NCBI GenBank assembly: GCA_030613795.1
Contig: JAUWLG010000001.1
Span: 1 to 21,645, forward strand
Direction: 5' to 3'
Length of the DNA: 21,645 nucleotides
Source: Helicobacteraceae bacterium
GTDB lineage: Bacteria > Campylobacterota > Campylobacteria > Campylobacterales > Sulfurimonadaceae
Below, piece by piece: positions 7,067-14,726 of the stretch; within the stretch, counting starts at the first letter, position 1, and each line of letters starts with the position of its first letter. The notes below the pieces were generated by a model. The model had not been told where the DNA came from, searched no databases, and saw nothing but the letters and a program-made list of their open reading frames with translations. Both the position numbers and the translations under genes were made by a program.

Positions 7067-8947
7067 ATGTCAAAAGTAATTGGAATCGATCTAGGAACAA
7101 CAAATTCATGTGTCGCAGTTTATGAGGGTGGTGAAGCGAAGATCATCCCTAACAGCGAAGGTAAAAACACAACACCATCAGTAGTAGCATTTACTGATAA
7201 AGGTGAGATTCTTGTAGGTGACCCGGCGAAACGTCAGGCGATCACCAACCCTGAAAAGACGATCTCTTCTATTAAGAGAATCATGGGTCTTATGATGGAC
7301 GAAGAGACTGCTAAAGAGGCGCACGACAAAGTAACATACAACATCGTTAACAAAGATGGTATGGCTGCTGTCGATGTTGCAGGTAAAGTGTACACACCAC
7401 AAGAGATCTCTGCAAAGATCCTTACTAAACTTAAAGAAGATGCAGAGGCTTACATCGGTTCAACGGTAACTGACGCGGTTATTACGGTTCCTGCATACTT
7501 CAATGACGCACAGCGTAAAGCGACTAAAGATGCAGGTACTATCGCAGGTCTTAACGTGCTTCGTATTATCAATGAGCCGACAGCTTCTGCACTTGCGTAT
7601 GGTCTAGAGTCTAAAGCTGAAGAGAACGTACTTGTCTACGATCTTGGTGGTGGTACATTCGACGTTACTGTACTTGAGATCTCTGATGGTACATTCGAGG
7701 TTCTTTCAACAGACGGTAATGCATTTTTGGGTGGTGATGACTTTGACAACAAGATCGTTGATTACCTAAATGCTGAGTTCAAAAACACTCACGGGATCGA
7801 GCTTAAAAACGACAAGATGGCACTTCAACGTCTTAAAGATGCCGCTGAAAACGCTAAAAAAGAGCTCTCTTCTGCAACAGAGACTGAGATCAATCTGCCG
7901 TTTATCACAATGACAGAAGCAGGGCCACAACACCTTGTTGTAAAATTGACACGTGCTAAGTTCGAAGGTATGATCGACACACTTATTGAAGAGACGATCG
8001 ACCACATCAAAGTAGCGATGAAAGATTCTGACCTGGACAACAATGAGATCCAAGAGATCATCATGGTCGGTGGTTCGATTCGTGTTCCTGCTGCTCAAGA
8101 AGCGGTAAGTAAATACTTCGGTGGAAAAGATCTTAACCGTGGTGTTAACCCGGATGAAGTTGTTGCTGCAGGTGCTGCTATTCAGGGTGGTGTTTTACGC
8201 GGTGATGTTAAAGATGTTCTTCTTCTTGACGTTACGCCACTTTCACTTGGAATTGAGACACTTGGCGGTGTTATGACTAAGATCATTGAAAAAGGTACGA
8301 CAATTCCTGTTAAGAAATCTCAGGTTTTCTCAACGGCAGAAGACAACCAGCCTGCAGTATCTATCTCTGTAGGTCAAGGTGAGCGTGAATTTGCTAAAGA
8401 CAACAAGTCTCTTGGACTATTTGAGCTTGGTAACATCCCAGCTGCACCACGTGGTGTGCCACAGATCGAAGTAACATTTGACATCGATGCAAATGGTATC
8501 TTGACCGTTAGCTCTACTGATAAAGGTACTGGCAAGTCTCAGTCTATCACTATCTCTGGTTCATCTGGACTAAGTGAAGAAGAGATCAACAAGATGGTTC
8601 AAGATGCTGAAAACCACAAAGCAGAAGATGGAAAACGTAAAGAGCTAGTTGACCTACGTAACCAGGCAGATGCACTTGTTGCTCAAACTGAAAAGACACT
8701 TGGTGAAGCTGGTGAAGATATTGATGCAGAAGAGAAAGCATCTATCGAAGCAGCGATCGCTGACTTGAAAGAGACACTTAAAGATGAGTCTGCTACTAAA
8801 GAGATCATTGAAGAGAAAGTTAAAACACTTACAGAAGCTAGCCACAAAATGGCAGAGCGTATGTACCAAAAAGAGCAAGGCGGCGAAGCGGCAAATCAAG
8901 GCGCTAAAAAAGCTGATGATGACGTCATCGACGCTGAGATCGACTAA
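7067..8947 (+). CDS. dnaK: Chaperone DnaK (Hsp70)
   Basis: This is the ATP-dependent Hsp70 chaperone that folds and disaggregates proteins with DnaJ and GrpE. All 626 residues are present. The nucleotide-binding domain has [14 protein letters not shown] at the start, the phosphate-2 motif [16 protein letters not shown] and the adenosine motif near residue 335. The linker [16 protein letters not shown] leads to the substrate-binding domain, then the helical lid and the acidic tail [15 protein letters not shown] at 7056-7060 is a good ribosome-binding site. One oddity: the near-invariant GGSTR of the adenosine motif reads GGSIR (codon ATT), a change reachable by one C-to-T step. dnaJ is not adjacent. 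A clear terminator follows. Confidence 0.98.
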   Translation: MSKVIGIDLGTTNSCVAVYEGGEAKIIPNSEGKNTTPSVVAFTDKGEILVGDPAKRQAITNPEKTISSIKRIMGLMMDEETAKEAHDKVTYNIVNKDGMAAVDVAGKVYTPQEISAKILTKLKEDAEAYIGSTVTDAVITVPAYFNDAQRKATKDAGTIAGLNVLRIINEPTASALAYGLESKAEENVLVYDLGGGTFDVTVLEISDGTFEVLSTDGNAFLGGDDFDNKIVDYLNAEFKNTHGIELKNDKMALQRLKDAAENAKKELSSATETEINLPFITMTEAGPQHLVVKLTRAKFEGMIDTLIEETIDHIKVAMKDSDLDNNEIQEIIMVGGSIRVPAAQEAVSKYFGGKDLNRGVNPDEVVAAGAAIQGGVLRGDVKDVLLLDVTPLSLGIETLGGVMTKIIEKGTTIPVKKSQVFSTAEDNQPAVSISVGQGEREFAKDNKSLGLFELGNIPAAPRGVPQIEVTFDIDANGILTVSSTDKGTGKSQSITISGSSGLSEEEINKMVQDAENHKAEDGKRKELVDLRNQADALVAQTEKTLGEAGEDIDAEEKASIEAAIADLKETLKDESATKEIIEEKVKTLTEASHKMAERMYQKEQGGEAANQGAKKADDDVIDAEID

Positions 8948-8950
8948 CTG

Positions 8951-8974
8951 AAAAAACAGCCTTGTGCTGTTTTT
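8951..8974 (+). terminator. Intrinsic terminator after dnaK
   Basis: AAAAACAGC (8952-8960), loop CTTGT and GCTGTTTTT (8966-8974) form a perfect 9-bp stem whose 3' side supplies the U-tract. It lies four bases after the dnaK stop and is symmetrical enough to act on both strands. Confidence 0.85.
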
Positions 8975-9044
8975 CCCTACATAAAAAATTCTTCTAACAT
9001 TCCCTACAACATTCAGTAAAAAATGGTACAATCTCATAATAAAT

Positions 9045-9050
9045 TATAAT
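9045..9050 (+). promoter_or_regulatory. Candidate -10 box for the ankyrin gene
   Basis: Perfect TATAAT 19 nt before the ATG at 9069, downstream of the dnaK terminator. No clear -35 is present. Confidence 0.45.
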
Positions 9051-9068
9051 ATCAGGCTGGCATAGAAC

Positions 9069-9686
9069 ATGTTTAGAATTTTACTTTTATCTCTTATTTC
9101 ACTTTCCACTCTTTTTTCTGCACCGATTCATAAAGCGGCAACAGAAGGCAATATAAAAGCCATGCAACTCGAGCTTACAGATGGTATAGATATTAATCTT
9201 GTTAATAAACACGGCCAGACGCCTCTGGTACTTGCTGTTTACAATGAACACCTTGATATGGTAGAACTTCTTATTAGAAAAGGTGCCAAGACTAATGTTG
9301 AGATGAATAATGGACAGACCGTCATTTTTATTGCAGCATATTTGGGTAAAAACAAGATGATCATGAGTCTGTTGCAAAATGAGGCTATAATCAACATGAG
9401 TGATAAAAAAGGTGACACCCCTTTGCATAAAGCGGCTGAAGGCGGCAGTGCAAGTGCGATTCGTCTGATGTTAGAACATGGTGCCAAGATCGATGCCCTG
9501 AATGAACATAAATCGACGCCACTGCACCTTGCTGCGCAGTTAGATAATGAAGATGCTGTCTGGGCACTTGTCAAAGCCGGTGCAAGTAATAAGTTTGTGA
9601 ATGATGAAGAGATGACGGCTTCTGAGGTTGCAGACGAAGAGGACTACGGAAGAATCGTAAAAATAATCCAAAAATACGCAAAATAA
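9069..9686 (+). CDS. Exported ankyrin-repeat protein
   Basis: The 205-residue protein starts with a hydrophobic signal peptide (about 1-18, likely cleaved after SA) and then consists almost wholly of about five ankyrin repeats. Typical repeat phrases are GQTPLVLAVYNEHLDMVELL (about 49-68), GDTPLHKAAEGGSASAIRLML (115-135) and STPLHLAAQLDNEDAVWALV. It is expected in the periplasm as a protein-protein interaction module. Periplasmic ankyrin proteins occur in several proteobacteria, some next to catalase genes, but no such partner is here. The gene is monocistronic, between the dnaK terminator and repeat element B, whose outer arm includes its stop codon. The partner protein is unknown. Confidence 0.88.
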   Translation: MFRILLLSLISLSTLFSAPIHKAATEGNIKAMQLELTDGIDINLVNKHGQTPLVLAVYNEHLDMVELLIRKGAKTNVEMNNGQTVIFIAAYLGKNKMIMSLLQNEAIINMSDKKGDTPLHKAAEGGSASAIRLMLEHGAKIDALNEHKSTPLHLAAQLDNEDAVWALVKAGASNKFVNDEEMTASEVADEEDYGRIVKIIQKYAK

Positions 9687-9790
9687 AGCTGTATCTTCAG
9701 CGCATCTTGCACCAAACACAGACTCTCAACGCACACTAGTGCGCCTTCGGTCTGAGTTTGGCACAATCTACACTAAATCTACAGCTTTAT
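9683..9790. repeat. Structured intergenic element, copy B
   Basis: Perfect 11-bp outer arms (9683-9693 and 9780-9790) enclose a second stem (9708-9723 with 9750-9765, 13 of 16 paired) and a central hairpin CGCAC (9730-9734), ACTA, GTGCG (9739-9743). The layout and the loop-side blocks match element A at 872-977, while the stem sequences differ and remain paired. The outer arm includes the stop codon of the ankyrin gene. It may terminate or stabilise that mRNA. Confidence 0.62.
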
Positions 9791-9804
9791 TGAGTTTCTA
9801 CCTT

Positions 9805-9831
9805 CGTCATTCCTGCGAAGGCAGGAATCCA
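9805..9831. repeat. REP-like palindrome of the GTCATTCC...GGAATCC type
   Basis: ATTCCTGC-GAAG-GCAGGAAT (9809-9828) is a perfect 8-bp hairpin within a CGTCATTCC...GGAATCC frame. That form is common in small dispersed palindromes of many proteobacterial genomes, often mobilised by REP-associated tyrosine transposases. No transposase is in the window. Confidence 0.6.
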
Positions 9832-9927
9832 AGAATTGATACTTTGAGTCAGTTCAAATTTCTTTCAGATAATTTCATCATCCTTCTTAACATTTAACTT
9901 AACACTTTTCCCTATTCACCATCTCTC

Positions 9928-9936
9928 TGTTATAAT
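9928..9936 (+). promoter_or_regulatory. Extended -10 promoter for the proA operon
   Basis: TG-T-TATAAT (TG 9928-9929, hexamer 9931-9936), the same 9-mer as at the grpE promoter. The transcription start would be near 9943, about 43 nt before the proA ATG. No -35 is recognisable. Confidence 0.6.
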
Positions 9937-9951
9937 TACCACATATAAACA

Positions 9952-9971
9952 ATAGGTATTTTTATACCTAT
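9952..9971 (+). promoter_or_regulatory. Perfect inverted repeat in the proA leader
   Basis: ATAGGTAT-TTTT-ATACCTAT, an 8-bp perfect dyad, lies between the predicted start site and the proA ribosome-binding region (GGA at about 9976-9978). It could be a repressor operator or an mRNA hairpin close to the ribosome-binding site. No known regulator site was recognised. Confidence 0.45.
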
Positions 9972-9985
9972 AAATTGGAACAATT

Positions 9986-11218
9986 ATGGAAAAATTTTTA
10001 CAAGAAGCAAAAGAGAGTTCTCGTGTTTTGGCGACTTTGAGCGGGCATGACAAAAACCGTATTTTGCGTGCGATGGCGGAAGCTTTGCGTGCTAATACGA
10101 TGAATATTATGGAAGAGAATGCTAAAGATATGCGTGCTGCAGATGAGAATGATCTGGCGGAGTCACTGAAAGATCGTCTCTATCTGGACGAGAAACGTAT
10201 CGATGCAATGGCGGTTGCAATCGAAGAGATCGCTGCACTTAAAGAGCCGATAGGGCGTGTGCTTGACGGTTGGGTGACTGACGATGGTCTAAAGATCGAG
10301 AAGGTGAGCATTCCTATCGGTGTCATCGGGATCATCTATGAGTCACGTCCAAATGTTACTTCTGACACGGCGGCACTCTGTTTCAAGTCAGCGAATGTCT
10401 GTGTCTTAAAAGGCGGTAAGGAGGCGGAGCACTCTAATGTTGTCATCGCTGATGTTCTGCGTGCAACACTGCGTAAAAATGACCTACCGGAAGCCATGAT
10501 CTCTCTCTTGCCGGATGCGTCGCGTGAGGGTGTGGCAAAACTGATCAAGATGGACAAGTATGTTGACCTGATCGTACCTCGCGGCGGGGCGGGGCTTATC
10601 CGTTATGTCAGTGAAAATGCTACGGTTCCTGTTGTAAAACATGACAAAGGGCAGTGCCATACCTACATCGACAAAGATGCAGATATTGGTAAAGCGATCA
10701 CTATTGCGGTTAATGCAAAAGTAGACCGTCCGGGTGTCTGTAATGCGATGGAGACGCTTTTGGTTGACAGCGCTATTGCAAAAGAGACACTACCTAAGTT
10801 AAAGATGGCCTTTGATGAGACCATGACAGAGCTTAAAGGGTGTGACAATACTCAAGCTATAATCAACGTGGCGCACGCAACCGATGAAGACTATGATACT
10901 GAGTACTTGGCTAATATCTTGAACATCAAAGTCGTTGATGGTGTTAATGGCGCTATCGATCACATCGTCCGTTTTGGTTCAGGTCACTCAGAGGCGATAG
11001 TGACTGAGAACTACACCTCGGCAGAGCAGTTTTTGAATGCTATCGATGCAGCAGCAGTTTATCTCAACGCATCAACACGTTTCACCGATGGCGGCGCCTT
11101 TGGTTTTGGAGCAGAAGTGGGCATCTCGACCAACAAACTTCATGCACGCGGACCAATGGGGATCGAAGGGCTAACCACCTATAAATTCAAGATATACGGT
11201 AACGGTCAGATTCGTTGA
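9986..11218 (+). CDS. proA: Glutamate-5-semialdehyde dehydrogenase (gamma-glutamyl phosphate reductase)
   Basis: ProA catalyses the second step of proline synthesis, reducing gamma-glutamyl phosphate with NADPH to glutamate semialdehyde, which cyclises. The 410 residues match the family length. Hallmarks are PIGVIGIIYESRPNVT (110-125), the cofactor-site KGGKEAEHSN (142-151), IVPRGG and the catalytic cysteine C252 in RPGVCNAMETLLV. The C-terminal HARGPMGIEGLTTYK is also typical. proB and proC are not adjacent. It heads a unit in which the next gene starts with TTG inside TTGA, overlapping the proA stop by four bases, so an ABC ATPase is translationally coupled to it. Confidence 0.97.
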   Translation: MEKFLQEAKESSRVLATLSGHDKNRILRAMAEALRANTMNIMEENAKDMRAADENDLAESLKDRLYLDEKRIDAMAVAIEEIAALKEPIGRVLDGWVTDDGLKIEKVSIPIGVIGIIYESRPNVTSDTAALCFKSANVCVLKGGKEAEHSNVVIADVLRATLRKNDLPEAMISLLPDASREGVAKLIKMDKYVDLIVPRGGAGLIRYVSENATVPVVKHDKGQCHTYIDKDADIGKAITIAVNAKVDRPGVCNAMETLLVDSAIAKETLPKLKMAFDETMTELKGCDNTQAIINVAHATDEDYDTEYLANILNIKVVDGVNGAIDHIVRFGSGHSEAIVTENYTSAEQFLNAIDAAAVYLNASTRFTDGGAFGFGAEVGISTNKLHARGPMGIEGLTTYKFKIYGNGQIR

Positions 11219-11790
11219 ATCCCATCTTAGAGATAGAGCATCTTAGTTTTGGCTATACACCGGACAAGCTGCTCTATGATGATTTTTCATTAACGCTTAA
11301 ACGCGGTGAGATCAAAGCAGTTGTCGGTGCAAGCGGTTCCGGTAAGACAACACTGTTTGAGATTATCTTAGGAAACCTAAAACCCTTTAGTGGTGACTTA
11401 AAGTCTAGCCGCGTTTCTCAGGTCTTTCAAGACCCCTACACCTCTTTTCACCCCGCTTATAGCATTATCAATCAAATCAAAGATGTCGCGTCTCTAGATG
11501 GCTTGGAACTCTATCTGAATGAGATGGATCTGGAACGTGCTCTTTTAGACAAACAACCGCATGAACTCTCAGGTGGACAACTGCAACGCTGTTCAATTGT
11601 GAGAGCACTGCTAATGAAGCCGGAACTGCTTCTGCTTGATGAGCCGACATCTGCTCTGGACAATGTTATTCAGCTTGATGTTATGAAGCTGCTTTTGAAA
11701 CATCTGGATAAAACAGCAATGCTGCTTATCACCCATGAACTCGACCTTGCTCACTGGTGTGCTGATGAGATCATTGAGATAGGTATTTAA
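11215..11790 (+). CDS. Orphan ABC transporter ATP-binding protein
   Basis: This is a compact ABC ATPase (191 residues) close in sequence to the oligopeptide/nickel DppF/NikE type. Walker A is GASGSGKT (38-45), the Q-loop Q72 lies in VFQDPYTSFHP, the signature is LSGGQ (118-122), Walker B is LLLLDE (138-143) with D-loop SALD, and the switch histidine is H174. All catalytic residues are present, but the C-terminal oligopeptide-binding extension usual in DppD/F proteins is missing. The TTG start overlaps the proA stop (TTGA). No permease is in the window; an exported protein gene follows 10 nt later. It may energise a permease encoded elsewhere or serve a non-transport role. Confidence 0.9.
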   Translation: MNPILEIEHLSFGYTPDKLLYDDFSLTLKRGEIKAVVGASGSGKTTLFEIILGNLKPFSGDLKSSRVSQVFQDPYTSFHPAYSIINQIKDVASLDGLELYLNEMDLERALLDKQPHELSGGQLQRCSIVRALLMKPELLLLDEPTSALDNVIQLDVMKLLLKHLDKTAMLLITHELDLAHWCADEIIEIGI

Positions 11791-11800
11791 AAGGTATACC

Positions 11801-12859
11801 ATGTTGAAAACCAAAATAGTATTGTTGGTGACACTCCTTTGCTCTTTTACGTTTCTAAATGCACAAGAGGTGTATGAAAAAGAGTTTATTACTCTTATAA
11901 ATGAGATGGTCAAAGATGGCAATATCAGCTCTATTTCCAATGTGGGTTGTCAAAAGGGTGATTGCCGTGTTGATGATCTTGTTGTGATCACTACTGACAC
12001 AGAAACAGGTGTACTGAGTACCTTGTCAACTGCGGTGTTTAAGGTCAAAGATGTAGAGAGTTTCATCGAGTTTAAACATAGAGACAGTACGCTGAATGAG
12101 GGTGAAAAACGTCAGTTTGCAATTGAGCTGAATGACATAAGAGTTGATGGTCACAACTTGCTGTTTGACAAGCCTAAGATGGCGCAAGAACTGGGTGAAA
12201 AAAGTGAGCTCTTTCTCTATTTTAAAAAGTATCTGGACAGACCGTCTGACGGAAGGTATACACTCAATGTTGAAAAAAAGAGTGGCAATATCATTATGGA
12301 GGACAGTGGCACACTGACTACGGGTGAGTTCAAGTTTGGTATTAAAAGCAGGTATACGATCAAAGGGGGTTTTGAAAAACTTGAGACCCTGTCGCAAACC
12401 AACCCTATGGCAGTGCTAAGCTATGTGGTTATTAACAGCATTGAGATCAACATTAACAACCCTAAAGGGTTTTTGCGTAACCTGCTGTATATCAACTATA
12501 AAGAAGAGATACAAAAAGTCAAAACAAAAGAGGAACGTATCGCTATTAATAACAGCTTTTACCTTTTGGATGACACCGTACACTCACAAAAAGAGTTTGG
12601 TGAGATGATGAGGGCCAATACAAGAATCAAGATCAAAGAGTTGGCTAAAAAAGATCCGGCCTTTAATGAGATGCTCAACGTCAATCAACAGTTTGAGAAG
12701 AAAATCGATGCCATTCTTGCCGGTACCAGCCAAAGTATTGATGTTAAGATCGACAATCCCCTTGGGCTCTCATTAGGAGACTTTTTTACTATTTTTATGG
12801 GGTATGCAATGCAGCAGAAATTGGCAGTTAAACCTGACATCACCATCTCTATAAAATGA
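11801..12859 (+). CDS. Exported protein of unknown function
   Basis: I do not recognise this 352-residue family. It begins with a clear signal peptide (about 1-21, ending LNAQ), so the mature protein should be periplasmic or outer-membrane facing. Two cysteines (C50 and C55, in GCQKGDC) are placed for a disulfide or metal site. The rest alternates short beta-like segments with charged helices, with no further membrane span evident. The ATG follows the ABC ATPase stop by 10 nt with AAAAGG just upstream, and its own stop overlaps the next start as ATGA. The context (ABC ATPase before, alpha/beta hydrolase after) is compatible with an envelope transport or remodelling role, but this is inference. 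Confidence 0.8.
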   Translation: MLKTKIVLLVTLLCSFTFLNAQEVYEKEFITLINEMVKDGNISSISNVGCQKGDCRVDDLVVITTDTETGVLSTLSTAVFKVKDVESFIEFKHRDSTLNEGEKRQFAIELNDIRVDGHNLLFDKPKMAQELGEKSELFLYFKKYLDRPSDGRYTLNVEKKSGNIIMEDSGTLTTGEFKFGIKSRYTIKGGFEKLETLSQTNPMAVLSYVVINSIEININNPKGFLRNLLYINYKEEIQKVKTKEERIAINNSFYLLDDTVHSQKEFGEMMRANTRIKIKELAKKDPAFNEMLNVNQQFEKKIDAILAGTSQSIDVKIDNPLGLSLGDFFTIFMGYAMQQKLAVKPDITISIK

Positions 12860-13422
12860 TCCTCTATCTACACGGTTTTGGATCTTGCGGTAACTCGACC
12901 AAGACCGCTCTATTAAAAAGGTATTTTGGCGATAAGCAAGTCTATGCACCCGATCTGCCGATATCACCTATTCAGGCGATTGCCTTTGTTGAGAAGATCT
13001 TAAACGAGAAAGAGATCGACTTGTTAGTAGGTTCTTCTCTGGGCGGATTCTACGCCTCTTACTTCTGTGAAAAGTATAAGATCAAAACGGTGTTGATAAA
13101 CCCTTCTACCGAACCGTTCGAAACCTTGAAACCCTATGTCGGTATGAATACCTATTGGTGTAGCGGCGAACCGTTTGAGTGGAAAGAGGCGTATCTTGAA
13201 GAGTTGAAGTTATATAGGCTTGATACTGTTAAAGACTCTTCACGCTATCTGTTACTGCTGCAAAAAGGGGATGAAGTGTTAGACTATAGTAAAGCTTTGG
13301 AAAAATATGAAGGGGCAACACTCTCTTTGGAAGAGGGCGGAAATCACCGTTTTGAAAATTTAAATGAACACTTGAAAGAGATTGAAAAGTTCAGAGATCA
13401 CGCAGTATACGATCGTTTATGA
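12856..13422 (+). CDS. YqiA-like alpha/beta-hydrolase esterase
   Basis: The 188-residue protein is a small alpha/beta hydrolase of the YqiA/UPF0227 type. It opens with the oxyanion-side segment ILYLHGFGSCGNSTK, has the nucleophile elbow GSSLGG with S61, a likely acid D139 (in QKGDEVLDY) and histidine H164 (in GGNHRF), so the triad is complete. The start overlaps the preceding stop (ATGA, 12856-12859), implying translational coupling to the exported protein. YqiA of E. coli acts on short acyl esters in vitro; the natural substrate here is unknown. No terminator was seen directly after the gene. Confidence 0.87.
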   Translation: MILYLHGFGSCGNSTKTALLKRYFGDKQVYAPDLPISPIQAIAFVEKILNEKEIDLLVGSSLGGFYASYFCEKYKIKTVLINPSTEPFETLKPYVGMNTYWCSGEPFEWKEAYLEELKLYRLDTVKDSSRYLLLLQKGDEVLDYSKALEKYEGATLSLEEGGNHRFENLNEHLKEIEKFRDHAVYDRL

Positions 13423-13500
13423 GACATTGGGAGTGAGACTTTATCGGCCGGATTTTGCATATTATAATTGAGAACGTCAGGTTTGTTCAGAGGTCTCAAT

Positions 13501-13800
13501 TTGATCGGTGTGGCCTGCAGCATCACAATACTGCTTATAAACTTTGGGCTTTATATATATGCCCCGAAGATAATAAAGTATTTTAATTCGGGCCGAGAGA
13601 ACAAGTTCCAGCTGACGGCTCTTCATTCCGTCAATATGCTTTTATATCGCCTTTAGTATTTTAGACTTCTTGATCTCTTTTGTGACGGAAGCCTGCAGCA
13701 ACGGCTTCAGCGATTTTGCCTATATACTGTTTGTCATATCTGTATCTCAGAATGTTTCTATGTATGGGGGAGGCGCTATTAGATGCGAACCGGGTGTGAA
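13501..13800 (+). pseudogene. Possible frameshifted small membrane protein
   Basis: The 393-nt gap 13423-13815 has no intact gene. A frame beginning at TTG 13501 (AGAGGT at 13490-13495 as ribosome-binding site, TATAAT at 13463-13468) encodes a transmembrane-like stretch IGVACSITILLINFGLYIYA and stops at 13654-13656. A second frame, shifted by one base, continues from about 13622 with ICFYIAFSILDFLISFV and FAYILFVISVSQNV, both also membrane-like. Together they resemble one small membrane protein with a frameshift near 13620-13655. There is no family recognition and the pieces are short, so this could be chance. Confidence 0.25.
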
Positions 13801-13815
13801 AGTATTGCAGCCTTT

Positions 13816-14664
13816 TTACAAGGTAGCTGAGGGTTTGGCAAGATAGAACCCTTGTGCCAGATCCACTCCTGTCTTCTTGACGACCTCTAACACCTCTTTT
13901 GAATGTATGTACTCTGCAACTGTTTTCATCCCAAGTTTTTTGGCAAATGTGACAATGGTCTCGACGACGACACGTGCATGAGGGTCTGTATCGATATCTT
14001 TTATCAAAGAGCCGTCTATCTTCAGCGTATCGGCATGAATTTTTGTCAGGTTTATAAAATTGGCAAATCCGCTTCCAAAATCGTCAATGGCAATTTTAAC
14101 ACCTTGCTCTTTCATGGCATCGATGAAGTCTATTACTTCAGGAATATTTTGAAGCTGTGTCGTTTCCAGAATTTCGAATGTCAATCGAGAACCGGTATTG
14201 AAGCGCTTAAGCATCTCATGAATAAAGGCAACGGTTTTTTTGTTTAAGATATCATCGATGCCAAGATTGATAGAAAACTGTTCTGTCGAATTTTCAAAAA
14301 AAGCAAAAGTTTGGCGGATCACTTTCCTCGTGAAACTGTTGTGCAGTTTCATATAGTGTACAACAGGAAGAAATTCACCCGGCATCAGCATGCGGTCATC
14401 AAGACAGATACGTGCAAGGCTTTCGTAGGAGACAATTTTCATCGACTTAAGATCGATAATCGGCTGATAATGCATGCATAGACGTTCTTGAGAGAAGGCT
14501 TCTCTAATGGTAGATGCCATAAGAAGGTTTTTTTCAATATTTTGATTGCTCTGTTCAATGTCACTATAAAAAACGAAGGGATCTCTAAGCAGTTTTGCAT
14601 GCTCTAACGCAGTCTTGGCATTACGCAGTCCTCTCCCTTGTGCATTGATCATGGCAGCACCCAC
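13816..14664 (-). CDS. EAL domain, C-terminal part of a split FIST-GGDEF-EAL protein
   Basis: This frame carries a c-di-GMP phosphodiesterase (EAL) domain. Motif 1 reads YESLARI (ESL instead of EAL, glutamate kept), followed by SINLGIDD, FEILETT, the metal-binding IDDFGSGF, LKIDGS, VAEYIHS and AQGFYLAKP. The acidic, asparagine, lysine and glutamine ligands known from active EAL domains all appear present. The same frame is open upstream past the ATG at 14664 to the GA tract, encoding IQINDFIEKLIPEFSRLS, which is the end of a GGDEF domain. So this is the 3' part of the gene at 14727-16286, separated by a frameshift. As written it has no good start of its own. Activity is likely from motifs but untested. 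Confidence 0.85.
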   Translation of the reverse strand: MGAAMINAQGRGLRNAKTALEHAKLLRDPFVFYSDIEQSNQNIEKNLLMASTIREAFSQERLCMHYQPIIDLKSMKIVSYESLARICLDDRMLMPGEFLPVVHYMKLHNSFTRKVIRQTFAFFENSTEQFSINLGIDDILNKKTVAFIHEMLKRFNTGSRLTFEILETTQLQNIPEVIDFIDAMKEQGVKIAIDDFGSGFANFINLTKIHADTLKIDGSLIKDIDTDPHARVVVETIVTFAKKLGMKTVAEYIHSKEVLEVVKKTGVDLAQGFYLAKPSATL

Positions 14665-14726
14665 TGTGATTGTATAGGGTATTTTAAGATCGTGGTAGGC
14701 AGAAGATAAGCGGGAGAACTCTGGTA

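Noticed and set aside
7178..9037. Long open frames antisense to dnaK (for example 7766-8098 and 8654-9037 on the minus strand)
   Set aside because: They are shadows of the strongly biased dnaK codons. They have no family resemblance and no ribosome-binding sites, and the sense gene explains the openness.
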